The notes: generated from the sequence alone by a model not told the origin. A stretch of DNA of 64,000 nt from Jongsikchunia kroppenstedtii DSM 45133 (GCF_000380485.1 NZ_AQYG01000045.1:124001-188000), one strand, 5' to 3'; numbered from the stretch's first letter, positions 51,930-61,272 are shown. Numbers and translations: made by a program.

Positions 51930-53438
51930 TCAGAACGGCGGCGGTCGCTCATCGACGATCCGGTCGTACAGCTCGGCATTGCGCCGCGACTGTGCCGCAT
52001 CGATATCGATGTGGTTCTTGTTGCGTTCGTATCGTTTTCGGTACGAACGATCCTTGGCTCGTGCCCGCCGCCGCGACGGTGGCGGTTCTAGGTCAGGGAA
52101 CAGCTCGACGGTGCTCGACGCCGGTCCCGCGTAGTCCGAGCCGTCGAGCGCAGTGAAGGTAAAGCCGGTACTGCCACGCTGGCGGTCACGCCACTCGGTG
52201 AAGGTTTTGACCAGATGATGGAAGCGGCACAACGCTTTACAATTCGTATGCGAAGTGGGGCCACCCGCCGACGGATCCTGGTGATCGAATTCGACCGTGT
52301 GGTCGATGTCGGCGAATCGAGCCGGCTGGCTGCATCCGGGCCACACGCAGTACCCGTCACGGATACGGACGTAATTGTCCAACGCCCGGCCCGGCCGGTA
52401 TGTGAGCGCGTCGGACAATCCGGTGAGTGAGAATCCAGGGACGCTGATCGGCCGGATCACTGCGTCAGAATCTGCGGCCAGCTTGCGCGCGTGGTCGGCG
52501 TCGATGACGCCCACACCTTCGATGAGCGCCGGCTGATCGTCTGCACCGGCAAGAGTGGATTCGTTGATCACGACATGCACCGCCACCTGTCGACGGCTGA
52601 AGTCGATCACCTCCGACTCGAATGATTGCGCCTGCGCCAGAATGTCTTTGGACCGCGCCTTGCAATCCTCGGTGGCACAGGTACAGGCCAGCGCCGGTTT
52701 GCCGAGCAAGGCCGCGACGAACGCATCCGCGCGGCGCTGGGCCTTGGTTCGCGGGTCCTTTGCACATACCTCGCGAACGAACTGCTCGACGCGTTCCTTG
52801 ATCGCGGCGGCATCCTCGGCCGTCACCCTGGCGAGGATCTCGCCCATCCCGTCTTCCAATGCCGAAAAGCGCACGCCGCGTTCACCATGCGCGCGTTCTC
52901 GCCGCCGCTTGACGGCGTCGGGATCGACCAGGCCGACCAGCCGATCGACGGCATTGCGCAACCTGCTGTCCGACCACGACCCCGGCCTGCTCAAACTGGC
53001 GGCCAGCGCGGCATTCAGTTGGACGGCGGACTCCGAGTCATCGTCAATCAGGTTGGTGCGGTCGATCACGATCTTGGCCTGCCGAACGGTCAAGGTGCCG
53101 TCATGCAGGAGATCGGCGACGGCCGGGATGCGGTCGCGCAAGGCCAGGGCGTCTGAAATCGCGTTATGAGCCAGCGCCGCAGACACTTCCAGCAGAGCGC
53201 CGACCTCCGCCTGCAACACGGCCCACGCGTCCAGCCCGAAGCGATCACTGTCTTGCACCGGAGCGACCTGGCGATAGTGCATCTCGGCGATCGCGGCATG
53301 TTTGTCCGCGAACAGCATCGCCTCGCCGTGCTGCACCGCGCGGATCAGCGCCGGAAGCTCACCATCGATACACAACTCGGGCACGGGCAGGCGCAGCGTT
53401 CGCACGCTGTGGTCTCGCCAGTCGATGCTCTCGAACAT
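51930..53438 (-). CDS. DUF222/HNH endonuclease protein (13E12 type)
   Basis: This 502-aa protein of the mycobacterial 13E12 type starts MFESIDWRDHSVRTLRLPVP. DUF222 helices cover about 1-350. The C-terminal HNH domain has DGYCVWPGCSQPARFADIDHTVEFD, GGPTSHTNCKALCRFHHLVKT, with the Cys residues and His that form the metal and catalytic site. The family is highly amplified in the order, with unknown function. Tail: KRYERNKNHIDID. A GTG-like start ten codons earlier (53468) is possible. Confidence 0.9.
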   Translation of the reverse strand: MFESIDWRDHSVRTLRLPVPELCIDGELPALIRAVQHGEAMLFADKHAAIAEMHYRQVAPVQDSDRFGLDAWAVLQAEVGALLEVSAALAHNAISDALALRDRIPAVADLLHDGTLTVRQAKIVIDRTNLIDDDSESAVQLNAALAASLSRPGSWSDSRLRNAVDRLVGLVDPDAVKRRRERAHGERGVRFSALEDGMGEILARVTAEDAAAIKERVEQFVREVCAKDPRTKAQRRADAFVAALLGKPALACTCATEDCKARSKDILAQAQSFESEVIDFSRRQVAVHVVINESTLAGADDQPALIEGVGVIDADHARKLAADSDAVIRPISVPGFSLTGLSDALTYRPGRALDNYVRIRDGYCVWPGCSQPARFADIDHTVEFDHQDPSAGGPTSHTNCKALCRFHHLVKTFTEWRDRQRGSTGFTFTALDGSDYAGPASSTVELFPDLEPPPSRRRARAKDRSYRKRYERNKNHIDIDAAQSRRNAELYDRIVDERPPPF

Positions 53439-53488
53439 GCGGCCGACTATACCGGCAGGGTCCGACAAACCTGACGAAAGGCTTTATC

Positions 53489-53519
53489 GGGCACGCGCTT
53501 TCGTCGAAAGCGCGTGTCC
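53489..53519 (-). terminator. hairpin terminator after CocE-type gene
   Basis: A 13-bp stem with one mismatch (GGGCACGCGCTTT with AAAGCGCGTGTCC) and a 5-base loop lies 17 bp past the hydrolase stop on the minus strand. There is no clear U-run. Confidence 0.6.
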
Positions 53520-53536
53520 GAGCCGGCCTATCGAAC

Positions 53537-55609
53537 TCAGCTCTGTCCGACCTGCCGGTTGAGCGGAACGCTCACAAAGCTCGGGTTGTTCGGGTCGAGC
53601 TGAATGTGCTCGGGCCGCAGCTGCGAGTCATTCAGCAGGGGCCGCAACGGGATTCCCTTCATCAGGTTCATCGCGAAGATGGAGACCCGCAGCCGGTGGC
53701 CCTTCTTGATCATGGCATCGGTCGGCCACAGTCCCAGATCGATCGGCGTCGGCTGGCCCGGCTTCACCGGCCGGCGGTCCGCCAGATCCAGCGTGTAGTA
53801 CGGGTTGGTCACGTCACCGTTGGGTGCGAACGTCGACTTGCTTCGATCGATCGCGCGCAGCGATGCGACCAGCTGGCCTGTGGTGATCGGCGTCGACGTC
53901 CCGTCGGGCGCAACGTCGGTCAGCATCGCGGTGTAGTAGCCGTCGGTCGCATCGAGCACCGTGTTCAAGTGCACGTTGACCGGACCGGAGAGCGACGTGT
54001 TCGCCGCCATCGGTGCCGACGTGAAGGTCAGCCCGTTGGTCTCGGCGATCCGATTGTCGGTGGTGCAGAAGGGGAAGACCGCCGTCTGGCCCATCGACTG
54101 CTGACCGCTGTCCCGCGAGCAGAGCGTGGTCAGACCCGGCGCGACGGTGAATCGAGCGGTGCTGTTCGGCTTCGCGCCCACCAGGCTGCCGTCACGCAAT
54201 GCCGTTGGCGCAGTGCCACTCCGACGGTCCGACAGGTACAGCCGCTGGTTGTCCATCCCCGGACGCGGGAAGCTCGGCGCACTCGTCCAACCATTGCCCT
54301 GCTGGTACAGGGTGGCCGGGCCGTACTTCGTGATGCCGTTCTTGACTCCCTTGAGGAAGTGGTCGAACCAGGCCTTCTGCAGCACGGCCATCGACGGCGG
54401 AGCACCGATCTGGCCCATGCCCGAGGTAGCCGTCATGTGATACGTCGGGCCCATGATCAGCTGCTTCTGGCTGCCCGGCGTCAGCGGGATCTGCCCGTAG
54501 ACGCGCGGCACGCTGTTGGTGAACAGATCCCACCAACCGTCGTAGATCATGGTCGGCACCTTGATCTGGTCCGCATGGTCCAACCATGACTGGCGCTCAA
54601 CAGAACTCGTTGACAGCAGGCGTCGCAGCTCCGGTGGCACCGACTGCACGGTCGGCGCGGTCAGTGCCTGGATGAGCTGTGGGAAGAAGGTGAACGGATC
54701 GCTTACCCGACTGGCCAGCCAGTTCCAGTCGAAGGTGCCGGTGACCATGGACCGCAGGTCCGGAACCATCTTGAGGGTGTTGACCGCCATCAGCCACAGC
54801 GGCAGGAAGCCCACGCCGAGCGCGCCGCCCGGGGCCACGACGTCGCGGACGAGATCGCCGCCGGGCTCGATGGGCACAATTGCCTTGAGCGCCTTGGGAT
54901 TTTTGTTCGCGGCGTAGAGCTGGTTGATGCCCGAGTAGGAAACGCCGGTCATGCCGACCTTGCCGTCCGACCAGCGCTGCTTGGACGCCCAGTCGATCAT
55001 CTCGACGGTGTCCTGCTGCTCGCGCGGCTGGAACACCTGCCAGGTGCCGTCCGAGTTTCCGGTACCGCGCACGTCGGCCACCACCTGGGTGTAGCCGGCG
55101 CGAACCAGGTTGAAGTCGACCGAGAAGTTCTGGATGAGGCCGCCGGGCACGGTTCGGAGGATGTCGTTGAGGCCGCTGATCGGCGTGCCCGAGACGTTGA
55201 TCGCGTTGGCCAGCCACAGCGCGAACGGGCCGAGCACCGGATTGGCCATCGCGGCAGACGCCACCGCCGACACCAGCTTGGTGTACGGCGTCATGTTCAG
55301 AATGACCGGCGTCTTCGTGTTCACCGGCACTCGGTTCGCGTCGGCCGGCCGGTAGACGTTGGCGCGGATGATCGTGCCGTCGCTCATGCGAATCGGAACG
55401 TCCCACTGCACGTTCACTTCCGGGTACTTCAGGTTGCGGTCGTGATCGGCCGTCCAGCGGGCGCCATCCGCACCACCTGTCGGATCGGCGTGTGCCACAG
55501 CGGGATTCACTGCAAAGACCAACAGCAGCGTAGAGACCAGCATCGGCAGTACAGCCGCCGCAGACCGCTTCCGGCCATGCTGACGCCACCCTGAACGCAT
55601 CCGGAACAT
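53537..55609 (-). CDS. secreted CocE/NonD-type alpha/beta-hydrolase
   Basis: This 690-aa X-prolyl dipeptidyl-peptidase/cocaine-esterase-type hydrolase has a Sec signal (1-42, ending PAVAHADP). The nucleophile elbow GVSYSG, VADVRGTGNSDG, DGWWD (acid region) and the C-terminal jelly-roll beta domain (GHRLRVSIFAMNLMKG) are present. It cleaves esters or peptides outside the cell, substrate unknown. GAGGAGG precedes the ATG. The adjacent hairpin suggests a single-gene unit. Confidence 0.88.
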   Translation of the reverse strand: MFRMRSGWRQHGRKRSAAAVLPMLVSTLLLVFAVNPAVAHADPTGGADGARWTADHDRNLKYPEVNVQWDVPIRMSDGTIIRANVYRPADANRVPVNTKTPVILNMTPYTKLVSAVASAAMANPVLGPFALWLANAINVSGTPISGLNDILRTVPGGLIQNFSVDFNLVRAGYTQVVADVRGTGNSDGTWQVFQPREQQDTVEMIDWASKQRWSDGKVGMTGVSYSGINQLYAANKNPKALKAIVPIEPGGDLVRDVVAPGGALGVGFLPLWLMAVNTLKMVPDLRSMVTGTFDWNWLASRVSDPFTFFPQLIQALTAPTVQSVPPELRRLLSTSSVERQSWLDHADQIKVPTMIYDGWWDLFTNSVPRVYGQIPLTPGSQKQLIMGPTYHMTATSGMGQIGAPPSMAVLQKAWFDHFLKGVKNGITKYGPATLYQQGNGWTSAPSFPRPGMDNQRLYLSDRRSGTAPTALRDGSLVGAKPNSTARFTVAPGLTTLCSRDSGQQSMGQTAVFPFCTTDNRIAETNGLTFTSAPMAANTSLSGPVNVHLNTVLDATDGYYTAMLTDVAPDGTSTPITTGQLVASLRAIDRSKSTFAPNGDVTNPYYTLDLADRRPVKPGQPTPIDLGLWPTDAMIKKGHRLRVSIFAMNLMKGIPLRPLLNDSQLRPEHIQLDPNNPSFVSVPLNRQVGQS

Positions 55610-55776
55610 CGATGTCCTCCTCTACCGCCCCGCCGGCCGACTCCGGCCGGCCACTGGGGCCCACATTGCGTCACGATCGAGTAACGGCGGTCACAGTAGC
55701 ATGCGGAACCACGGGTACCACACAGTGGTCCAGTAGTGAATGGAGTTGCCTGGGTCAAACTCCAGGCGAAAGCGGC

Positions 55777-56478
55777 CTAGTTGCGTTCCAGCTCGATCGG
55801 GTGCGTCGACAGCAGACTCATCGGCCACGGCTGCCGGCGCAGCACCACCGACCACAGGTCCGCCGTCGGCGGTACGAGAATGTCAGAAGCCAACGCCGAC
55901 ACCACGATCCAGCTGTCGGCGCGCAGTTCATCGTCGAGCTGACCGATGCCCCAGCCGGCGTACCCGGCGAAGATACGGACGCCTTCGACGGATTCCGCGA
56001 CCTCGTCGGCATCGGCATCGAGGTCGACCAGCACCACGCGTCCGTTGACCGGTCGCAGCGTTCGATGGTCGCCGCTCTGCGCCCCCGGCCGCAGCACCCC
56101 GAGGCAGAGGGCCGCGTCCTGCTTCACCGGCCCGCCGACGAATATCGCCTTGGGGCTGCCCGCGAGGTCGGTCCATTGCGGCAGGAGATTGTGCACCGCG
56201 GTGTGGCTCATCCGGTTGAGCACGACGCCGAGGCTGCCGCTCTCGTTGTGCTCGATCATGTAGATGATCGTGCGGCGGAAGGTCGGCTCGGAGAGGTCCG
56301 TGGAGGAGATCAACAGGGAACCCGGGCGGACGCGCACGATATCGCCGGCACCGGAACTCGGATCCCACATCCGGTCGGAGCCCGGGAAGCCGCCTTCGGA
56401 ATCGTCGATCCCCACACTTGTCATCATCGCATGCGATGGCCGCTGTGGCATCGACCACGCGGGCGTTTCGATCGACAT
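55777..56478 (-). CDS. YqgE/AlgH family protein, Rv0038 homologue
   Basis: The 233-aa protein carries the UPF0301 core: PGSLLISSTDLSEPTFRRTII, HNESGSLGVVLNRMSHTAVHN, FVGGPVKQDAALCLGVL and VRIFAGYAGWGIGQLDDELR. The N-terminal 35 residues are extra, and an ATG at 56370 gives the usual length. None of the starts has a strong ribosome site. Function unknown in spite of broad conservation. It is divergent from a MFS gene by 88 bp, as with Rv0038 and Rv0037c. Confidence 0.85.
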   Translation of the reverse strand: MSIETPAWSMPQRPSHAMMTSVGIDDSEGGFPGSDRMWDPSSGAGDIVRVRPGSLLISSTDLSEPTFRRTIIYMIEHNESGSLGVVLNRMSHTAVHNLLPQWTDLAGSPKAIFVGGPVKQDAALCLGVLRPGAQSGDHRTLRPVNGRVVLVDLDADADEVAESVEGVRIFAGYAGWGIGQLDDELRADSWIVVSALASDILVPPTADLWSVVLRRQPWPMSLLSTHPIELERN

Positions 56479-56566
56479 GATCGAACCCGGTCGCGAGCCC
56501 TCGCGACGGAGGTCGGCCGCCGGAACTCAGGCTACATACATCTGGACTACGTACTCTTAATCTGCG

Positions 56567-57961
56567 ATGACAGACGCAGCCCCACTCGTCTCCGATTCCA
56601 CCGGCCGCCACGAAGCTGCCGGCGGTTCGCGCTGGCATGCGTTCGTCCGGTCGTTCCGAGTCTCGCCCGGCCTGTCGCGGCTGCTCACCGTCCGCCTGAT
56701 CAGCCAGTTCACCGATGGGCTGTTCCAGGCCGCGCTCGGCACCGCCATTCTGTTCAACCCCGAGCGGCACGCCGATCCGCTGGCCGTGGCCGCCGGCATG
56801 GCCGTACTGCTGCTGCCGTACTCGGTGATCGGGCCCTTCGCCGGCGCGCTGCTGGATCACTGGGACCGCCGAACCGTCCTCATCTGGGCAAACGTGCTGC
56901 GCGCCGCGCTCATCGGGATGGTGTCGCTCACCATCGCCACCGGGGCCGCCGACGGTACGGTCCTGGTCTGCGCACTCGCGGTCACGGGCGCCAGCCGATT
57001 CGTCGCGTCCGGCCTGTCGGCCGGCCTGCCGCATGTCGCCGAGCGGGACCTCATCGTCGGTATGAACTCCTTCTTCACCACCGCCGGCGCCGCCGCACTC
57101 GGCGTCGGTGCGGGCGCTGCTGTCGGCCTGCGGCTGATCTTCGGCAGCGGCAACGCGGGTAGCGCCGCCACCACCCTCGGAGCCGTCGTCGCGGCGCTCG
57201 CCGGGGCCGCCCTCGCGGTCGGATTCGATCGCCTGCAGCTGGGCCCAGACCGGCCGGACACCTCGGGCGCACTGAATTCGCGACGACACCCCAGCGGCTC
57301 GGTGACGCGGGCGATCGCAGTCGGCCTGGTCCACGGCGGCCGAGCGGTCGAGCGGGCCCGTCCGGTGGCGGCCGCCCTCGCCGCGATGGCGGCGCACCGA
57401 TGGGTGTTCGGATTCAACACCCTGATGCTGCTGATCCTGTCTAAGCACAGCTCGATCGGCGGCGGCATGTCCGGCGTCGGCATGATGGCCGCGCTCACCG
57501 CGGTCGGCATGTTCATCGCGGCCGCGATCACGCCGATCGCCGTGGGCCGAGTCGGTCGTCGGCACACGTTGATGATCGCGATGACCGTCGGCATCGTCGC
57601 CGAATCGGCGCTCGCCACGTTCAACCCGATCATCATCGGCGTCGCGGCGACCGTGCTCGGGCTGGTCGGACAGACGGCGAAACTCTGCGGCGACAGCGCG
57701 ATGCAGCTCGACATCGACGACGCCTGGCGCGGACAGGCGTTCGCGTTTCAGGACGCCGTCTTCAACGTGACCTTCGTGTCGGCGATCGCGGTCGCGGCGG
57801 TATGTGTGGCACCCGACGGCCGCACGCCCGCACTGGCCTGGGCCGGCGCGGCTGTCTTCGCGGTCGGCCTTCTCGTCGTGGCCGTCGTGCACACGCAGCG
57901 CCATCAGGCGCCGGTGGACGACGCCGTGCAGACCGGTCCGCAGCGAGCTGTGGCGGGCTAG
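56567..57961 (+). CDS. MFS transporter, Rv0037c homologue
   Basis: This 464-aa, roughly 12-helix major facilitator has RLISQFTDGLFQAALGTAILF, YSVIGPFAGALLDHWDRRTVL (A-type motif after helix 2) and a second half with GVGMMAALTAVGMF. It is likely an efflux protein, substrate unknown. Its last codons GCG GGC TAG contain the CTAG at which the IS481-type element inserted, so the stop lies within the target duplication and the protein is unaltered. Confidence 0.9.
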   Translation: MTDAAPLVSDSTGRHEAAGGSRWHAFVRSFRVSPGLSRLLTVRLISQFTDGLFQAALGTAILFNPERHADPLAVAAGMAVLLLPYSVIGPFAGALLDHWDRRTVLIWANVLRAALIGMVSLTIATGAADGTVLVCALAVTGASRFVASGLSAGLPHVAERDLIVGMNSFFTTAGAAALGVGAGAAVGLRLIFGSGNAGSAATTLGAVVAALAGAALAVGFDRLQLGPDRPDTSGALNSRRHPSGSVTRAIAVGLVHGGRAVERARPVAAALAAMAAHRWVFGFNTLMLLILSKHSSIGGGMSGVGMMAALTAVGMFIAAAITPIAVGRVGRRHTLMIAMTVGIVAESALATFNPIIIGVAATVLGLVGQTAKLCGDSAMQLDIDDAWRGQAFAFQDAVFNVTFVSAIAVAAVCVAPDGRTPALAWAGAAVFAVGLLVVAVVHTQRHQAPVDDAVQTGPQRAVAG

Positions 57962-57962
57962 C
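57957..57962. repeat. target-site duplication, left copy
   Basis: GCTAGC precedes the IS left end (57963) and recurs at 59055-59060. NCTAGN is the known IS481-type target. It contains the stop codons of the MFS gene (+) and the transposase (-). Confidence 0.8.
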
Positions 57963-58953
57963 TGTGATGTCCAGGGAGGTTGGTCAGCCGGGTGATGGGT
58001 GGCTGGCCTCCGAGGGCTGAGTGGGCGCGGTGGTGATTGTAGATGTGCAGCCAGCCCGGTAGCTCGGCTCGGCGTTCGGTTTCGGAGTTGTAGAACCGTC
58101 GATAGGCCCATCCGTTGGCCAAGGTGCGGTGGAAGCGTTCAATTTTGCCGTTGGTCTGGGGCCGGTACGGCCGTGTGCGTTTATGGGTGATCGACAGTTC
58201 GTTGCAGGTGTCGCGCCAGGCGAACGAGCGGTAGCAGGAGCCGTTATCGGAAAGCACGCGTTGCACTGTGACGCCGTGGTCGGCGTACCAGGCGACAGCT
58301 CTGCGTAGCACTGCCACTGCTGTGTCGGCCTTCTCGTCGGTGCAGATCTCGGCATAGGCGACGCGAGAGTGGTCATCGATCACGGTGTGCACGAATGCGG
58401 TGCCGCCCTTGGGATTTCCCTGTGTGGTGCGGCCGGTGGTGGGCACCATCGCGCGTTTGTTCTTATCTCCTTGCTGTTTACCGACGTACCGCCAGCCGCC
58501 GCCGTCGGGGATGTTGCCGAATTTGGTGACGTCGACGTGGATCAACGCTCCGGGCCGGTCGTGTTCGTAGCGGCGGATCGGTTCGCCGCTGACCCGGTCG
58601 ATATGGGAGAGGCGGTTGATGTGGCAGCGCACCAGTACCGCGTGCACGGTCGAGGCCGGCACGCCGAGTTGGCCGCCGATCTGGACTGGTCCGAGCCGCT
58701 CGCGCCAGCGTAGTCGCACGATCGCTTGCACCAGGTGCGGGCTGGTTTTGGTGGGGCTGTGATGCGGGCGGCTGGAGCGATCTGTCATCCCGGCGACGCC
58801 TTCGTCGCGGTACCGGTGTGCCCATTTGGCGGCGGTTTTCGGGCTGACCATGAACATCGCTGCAGCCGCCGAGCACGACCAATGATCATCAACGATCAAC
58901 CGTGCCAGCCGAAGCCGGGCACGTGGGGTCAACGCTGCGTTAGCGTGGGACAT
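57958..58953 (-). CDS. IS481-family transposase
   Basis: This 331-aa DDE transposase has N-terminal helix-turn-helix domains (LARLIVDDHWSCSAAAAMFMVSPKTAAKWA, HLVQAIVRLRWRERLGPVQI). A catalytic core has Asp in ALIHVDVTKFG, Asp in VLSDNGS and Glu in NGKIERFH. It is complete and moves the element by cut-and-paste chemistry. Its TAG stop (57958-57960) lies in the target GCTAGC, not in the element. A leader hairpin occludes its AGGAGG and ATG. Confidence 0.95.
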   Translation of the reverse strand: MSHANAALTPRARLRLARLIVDDHWSCSAAAAMFMVSPKTAAKWAHRYRDEGVAGMTDRSSRPHHSPTKTSPHLVQAIVRLRWRERLGPVQIGGQLGVPASTVHAVLVRCHINRLSHIDRVSGEPIRRYEHDRPGALIHVDVTKFGNIPDGGGWRYVGKQQGDKNKRAMVPTTGRTTQGNPKGGTAFVHTVIDDHSRVAYAEICTDEKADTAVAVLRRAVAWYADHGVTVQRVLSDNGSCYRSFAWRDTCNELSITHKRTRPYRPQTNGKIERFHRTLANGWAYRRFYNSETERRAELPGWLHIYNHHRAHSALGGQPPITRLTNLPGHHS

Positions 58954-59054
58954 GAAGGCCTCCTGTGGAGTGAGTGGGTCCTAAGCAGTTCCACTCTGAC
59001 CACGGAGGCCTTCATCTATCACTAAAACCGGGAACAACGTCCCTGGACATCACA
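57963..59054. mobile_element. complete IS481-family insertion sequence
   Basis: The 1092-bp element is bounded by inverted repeats. The outer 15 bp TGTGATGTCCAGGGA at 57963 are identical to the complement at the right end (59040-59054). About 22 bp are imperfectly paired in all. GCTAGC flanks both ends. It contains one intact transposase gene. Confidence 0.93.
58952..59014. promoter_or_regulatory. transposase leader hairpin over ribosome site and start
   Basis: ATGAAGGCCTCCTGTGG (58952-58968) pairs with CCACGGAGGCCTTCAT (59000-59014) with a one-base bulge. In mRNA from upstream this hides AGGAGG and the ATG. A transcript starting in the 31-base loop would avoid it. Confidence 0.75.
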
Positions 59055-59060
59055 GCTAGC
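59055..59060. repeat. target-site duplication, right copy
   Basis: The second GCTAGC adjoins the IS right end, followed by host DNA CCGACTCC. Confidence 0.8.
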
Positions 59061-59114
59061 CCGACTCCGCCGAAGTCCGCCGTATTTGTCGGACCATCGC
59101 GCAACAATCGGGGA

Positions 59115-59945
59115 ATGCACTACGGGATCATCATCGCCGCCGGCGACAGTAAAGACTTCGTGGCCCACGCGGAAGCCGCCGAGGCCGCCGGCTGGGACGC
59201 CATCTTCACGTACGAGACGGTGTGGGGCGTCGATGCCTGGGTCACGCTGACTGCCGCGGCGATGCGAACATCTCGGATTCGGTTGGGCACCATGCTGACT
59301 CCGGTGCCGCGCTGGCACCCCTGGGATCTCGCGAAGGTGACAGCGAGCCTGGACAACATCAGCGGCGGCCGGGTGATTCTCGGGACCGGACTGGGGGCGA
59401 TCACTCCGAACTGGATCGCCTTCGAGCCCGACGAGGGTCGGCGAGTGCGCGCCGAGAAATTCGACGAGGGCCTGGATGTGCTGTTCGGGCTCTGGCAGGG
59501 CCAGCCGTTCAGTTATGAGGGCAAACACTTCCGAGCGCAACCGACGGACCTGCACGTGCCGGGCCGGCCGGTGCAGCGGCCGCGCATCCCCACCTGGTGC
59601 GTCGGCCTGAGCGGATCACGGAAGTCCATGGCGCGCGCCGCGCGTTGCGATGGCCTGCTGCCCAATTTCCCAGGGATCGGGCCCGAGGGCGGGGAGACCT
59701 TTCAGCAGTGGGTCGATGTGGTCGGCGAGATCACGGCGCTCCGTCACGAGCTGGGCTACACCGGTGACTACGACATCGTCTACGAGACCACCACCGATCT
59801 GGCGGACCGGGCCGCAGCCGTCGCGCATGCGCAACGGGTCGCCGATGCGGGCATCACCTGGTACCTGGATTCGGACTGGATGGCGCAGCCGGACGACCCG
59901 TTCGCCTACCAGGCCGAACGCATCCAGGCCGGTCCGCCGCGCTGA
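59115..59945 (+). CDS. LLM-class oxidoreductase
   Basis: This 276-aa luciferase-like TIM-barrel protein starts MHYGIIIAAGDSKDFVAHAE. It has AIFTYETVWGVDAW, LGTMLTPVPRWHPWDLAKVTASLDNISGGRVILGTGLG and RIPTWCVGLSGSRKSMARAARCDGLLP. F420 or FMN would be the cofactor, substrate unknown. A GGGGA ribosome site is very close to the ATG. It lies 55 bp right of the IS element, whose insertion may have changed its promoter context. It is followed by an MpaB gene 58 bp on. Confidence 0.86.
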   Translation: MHYGIIIAAGDSKDFVAHAEAAEAAGWDAIFTYETVWGVDAWVTLTAAAMRTSRIRLGTMLTPVPRWHPWDLAKVTASLDNISGGRVILGTGLGAITPNWIAFEPDEGRRVRAEKFDEGLDVLFGLWQGQPFSYEGKHFRAQPTDLHVPGRPVQRPRIPTWCVGLSGSRKSMARAARCDGLLPNFPGIGPEGGETFQQWVDVVGEITALRHELGYTGDYDIVYETTTDLADRAAAVAHAQRVADAGITWYLDSDWMAQPDDPFAYQAERIQAGPPR

Positions 59946-60003
59946 CCTGCAGATAACAACGCACCCTTGGCAAAAACGGCTACGTTGGAATAATCTTGCG
60001 TTT

Positions 60004-61272
60004 ATGTCTCAAACTGTGAGCGACGGGGACCTGGTCGAGGTCGAGACCCGAATTGGCAACAACACCTTCCATCCCGGTACCCGCATCCCGGAACGGCCGA
60101 CGGACGACAGCCTGCGGCCGAAAGATCGCGAGCAGCACACCGTGCCGCCGAATTCGCTGCTGTGGAAGTACATGGGCGACCCGTTCGTGCTCGGCGCGGT
60201 AGGGCAGCGCGCCGCGATCATCGAGAACATGTGGCCGCAGCTGGGCCAGGGCGTCTCGGATCATTCGGTGCTGGTGTCCCGCGGCGACTTCAAGTCACTG
60301 CGGGAGCGCGCGGCGAACACCCTCAAGACCATCGGCGGGGTCGTCTATGCCACTCCCGAACAGGCGACGAAGTTCGGTATCCAGGTGCGCAACTTCCACA
60401 AGTCGATCAAGGGCGAGATGCCGAACGGCCGCCGCTACCACGCGCTGGACGCCGAGACCTTCTACTGGGCCCATGTCACCTTCTTCGAATTGATCTATCG
60501 CGCAAGCGAACTCGGTGTCATCGACCTGAGTCGCGACGAGAAGGAGCAGATCTTCGAGGAGAGCAAGCACTGGTGGTCGATGTACGGCGTCGACGACCGC
60601 GCCCAGCCCGAGACGTACGCCGACTACGAGAAGTACATCGCGCACGTCAAGGAGCACGACCTCATCGACATGGGGATCGCGCAGTACACCGCCGGCTCGG
60701 CGAAGACCGCCGACTACTTCGTGCGGGCCATGCCCAAGAAGTATCAGCGAGTGGCGAAGGTCGCGTCGCCGGCCGTCGCCGCGATGCTGCGCATCACCAC
60801 CATGGGCCATTTCGAACCCGAACTGCTGGAACGGCTTCGGCTCACCGAGTACTGGACGAAGAAGGACCAGCGCCGATACCGCCGGCTGATCAAGGCCCTG
60901 CGCATCGGCCGGATCGTGAGCACCCGGCTGCATCTGCCCGTCGAGGCGCGGTACATGCCGTTCGCCGCCAAGGCATTCCGTCGTGAGGGCATCAACCCCG
61001 ACGACATCACCTTGGAGTCGGCTCGTCAGGCGTTGGCCGAGGCGCGTGCCTCGTATGTCTCGGACGCCGCAGCCGCGGTGGAAGTCATCGAGGTCGTCGA
61101 CGCGGCGCCCGACGATGCCGCCTGCGCCAAATGCGAACGCAACCTGGAGGATTGCTCCGACTGTGCGGGCACGGGCGTGGTCGACGGCGAGCCGTGCGAC
61201 GTCTGCCACGGCGCCCGGCGCGGCTGCCCGGTGCACCACGCGGACTGGCGCACGCCGGCGGTCGTCGGCTAG
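60004..61272 (+). CDS. MpaB-family oxygenase with Cys-rich C-terminal tail
   Basis: The 422-aa protein has a DUF2236/MpaB heme-oxygenase core (PPNSLLWKYMGDPFVLGAVG, FGIQVRNFHKSIKGEMPNGRRYHALDAETFYWAHVTFFEL, DRYRRLIKALRIG-like helix). It then has a 40-residue C-terminal stretch AACAKCERNLEDCSDCAGTG, CDVCHGARRGCPVHH that resembles a zinc ribbon or DnaJ-type CxxCxGxG repeat. MpaB-like enzymes catalyse oxidative cleavage or dimerisation, substrate unknown here. It ends in a 4-bp overlap with the tetR-type gene. Confidence 0.86.
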   Translation: MSQTVSDGDLVEVETRIGNNTFHPGTRIPERPTDDSLRPKDREQHTVPPNSLLWKYMGDPFVLGAVGQRAAIIENMWPQLGQGVSDHSVLVSRGDFKSLRERAANTLKTIGGVVYATPEQATKFGIQVRNFHKSIKGEMPNGRRYHALDAETFYWAHVTFFELIYRASELGVIDLSRDEKEQIFEESKHWWSMYGVDDRAQPETYADYEKYIAHVKEHDLIDMGIAQYTAGSAKTADYFVRAMPKKYQRVAKVASPAVAAMLRITTMGHFEPELLERLRLTEYWTKKDQRRYRRLIKALRIGRIVSTRLHLPVEARYMPFAAKAFRREGINPDDITLESARQALAEARASYVSDAAAAVEVIEVVDAAPDDAACAKCERNLEDCSDCAGTGVVDGEPCDVCHGARRGCPVHHADWRTPAVVG

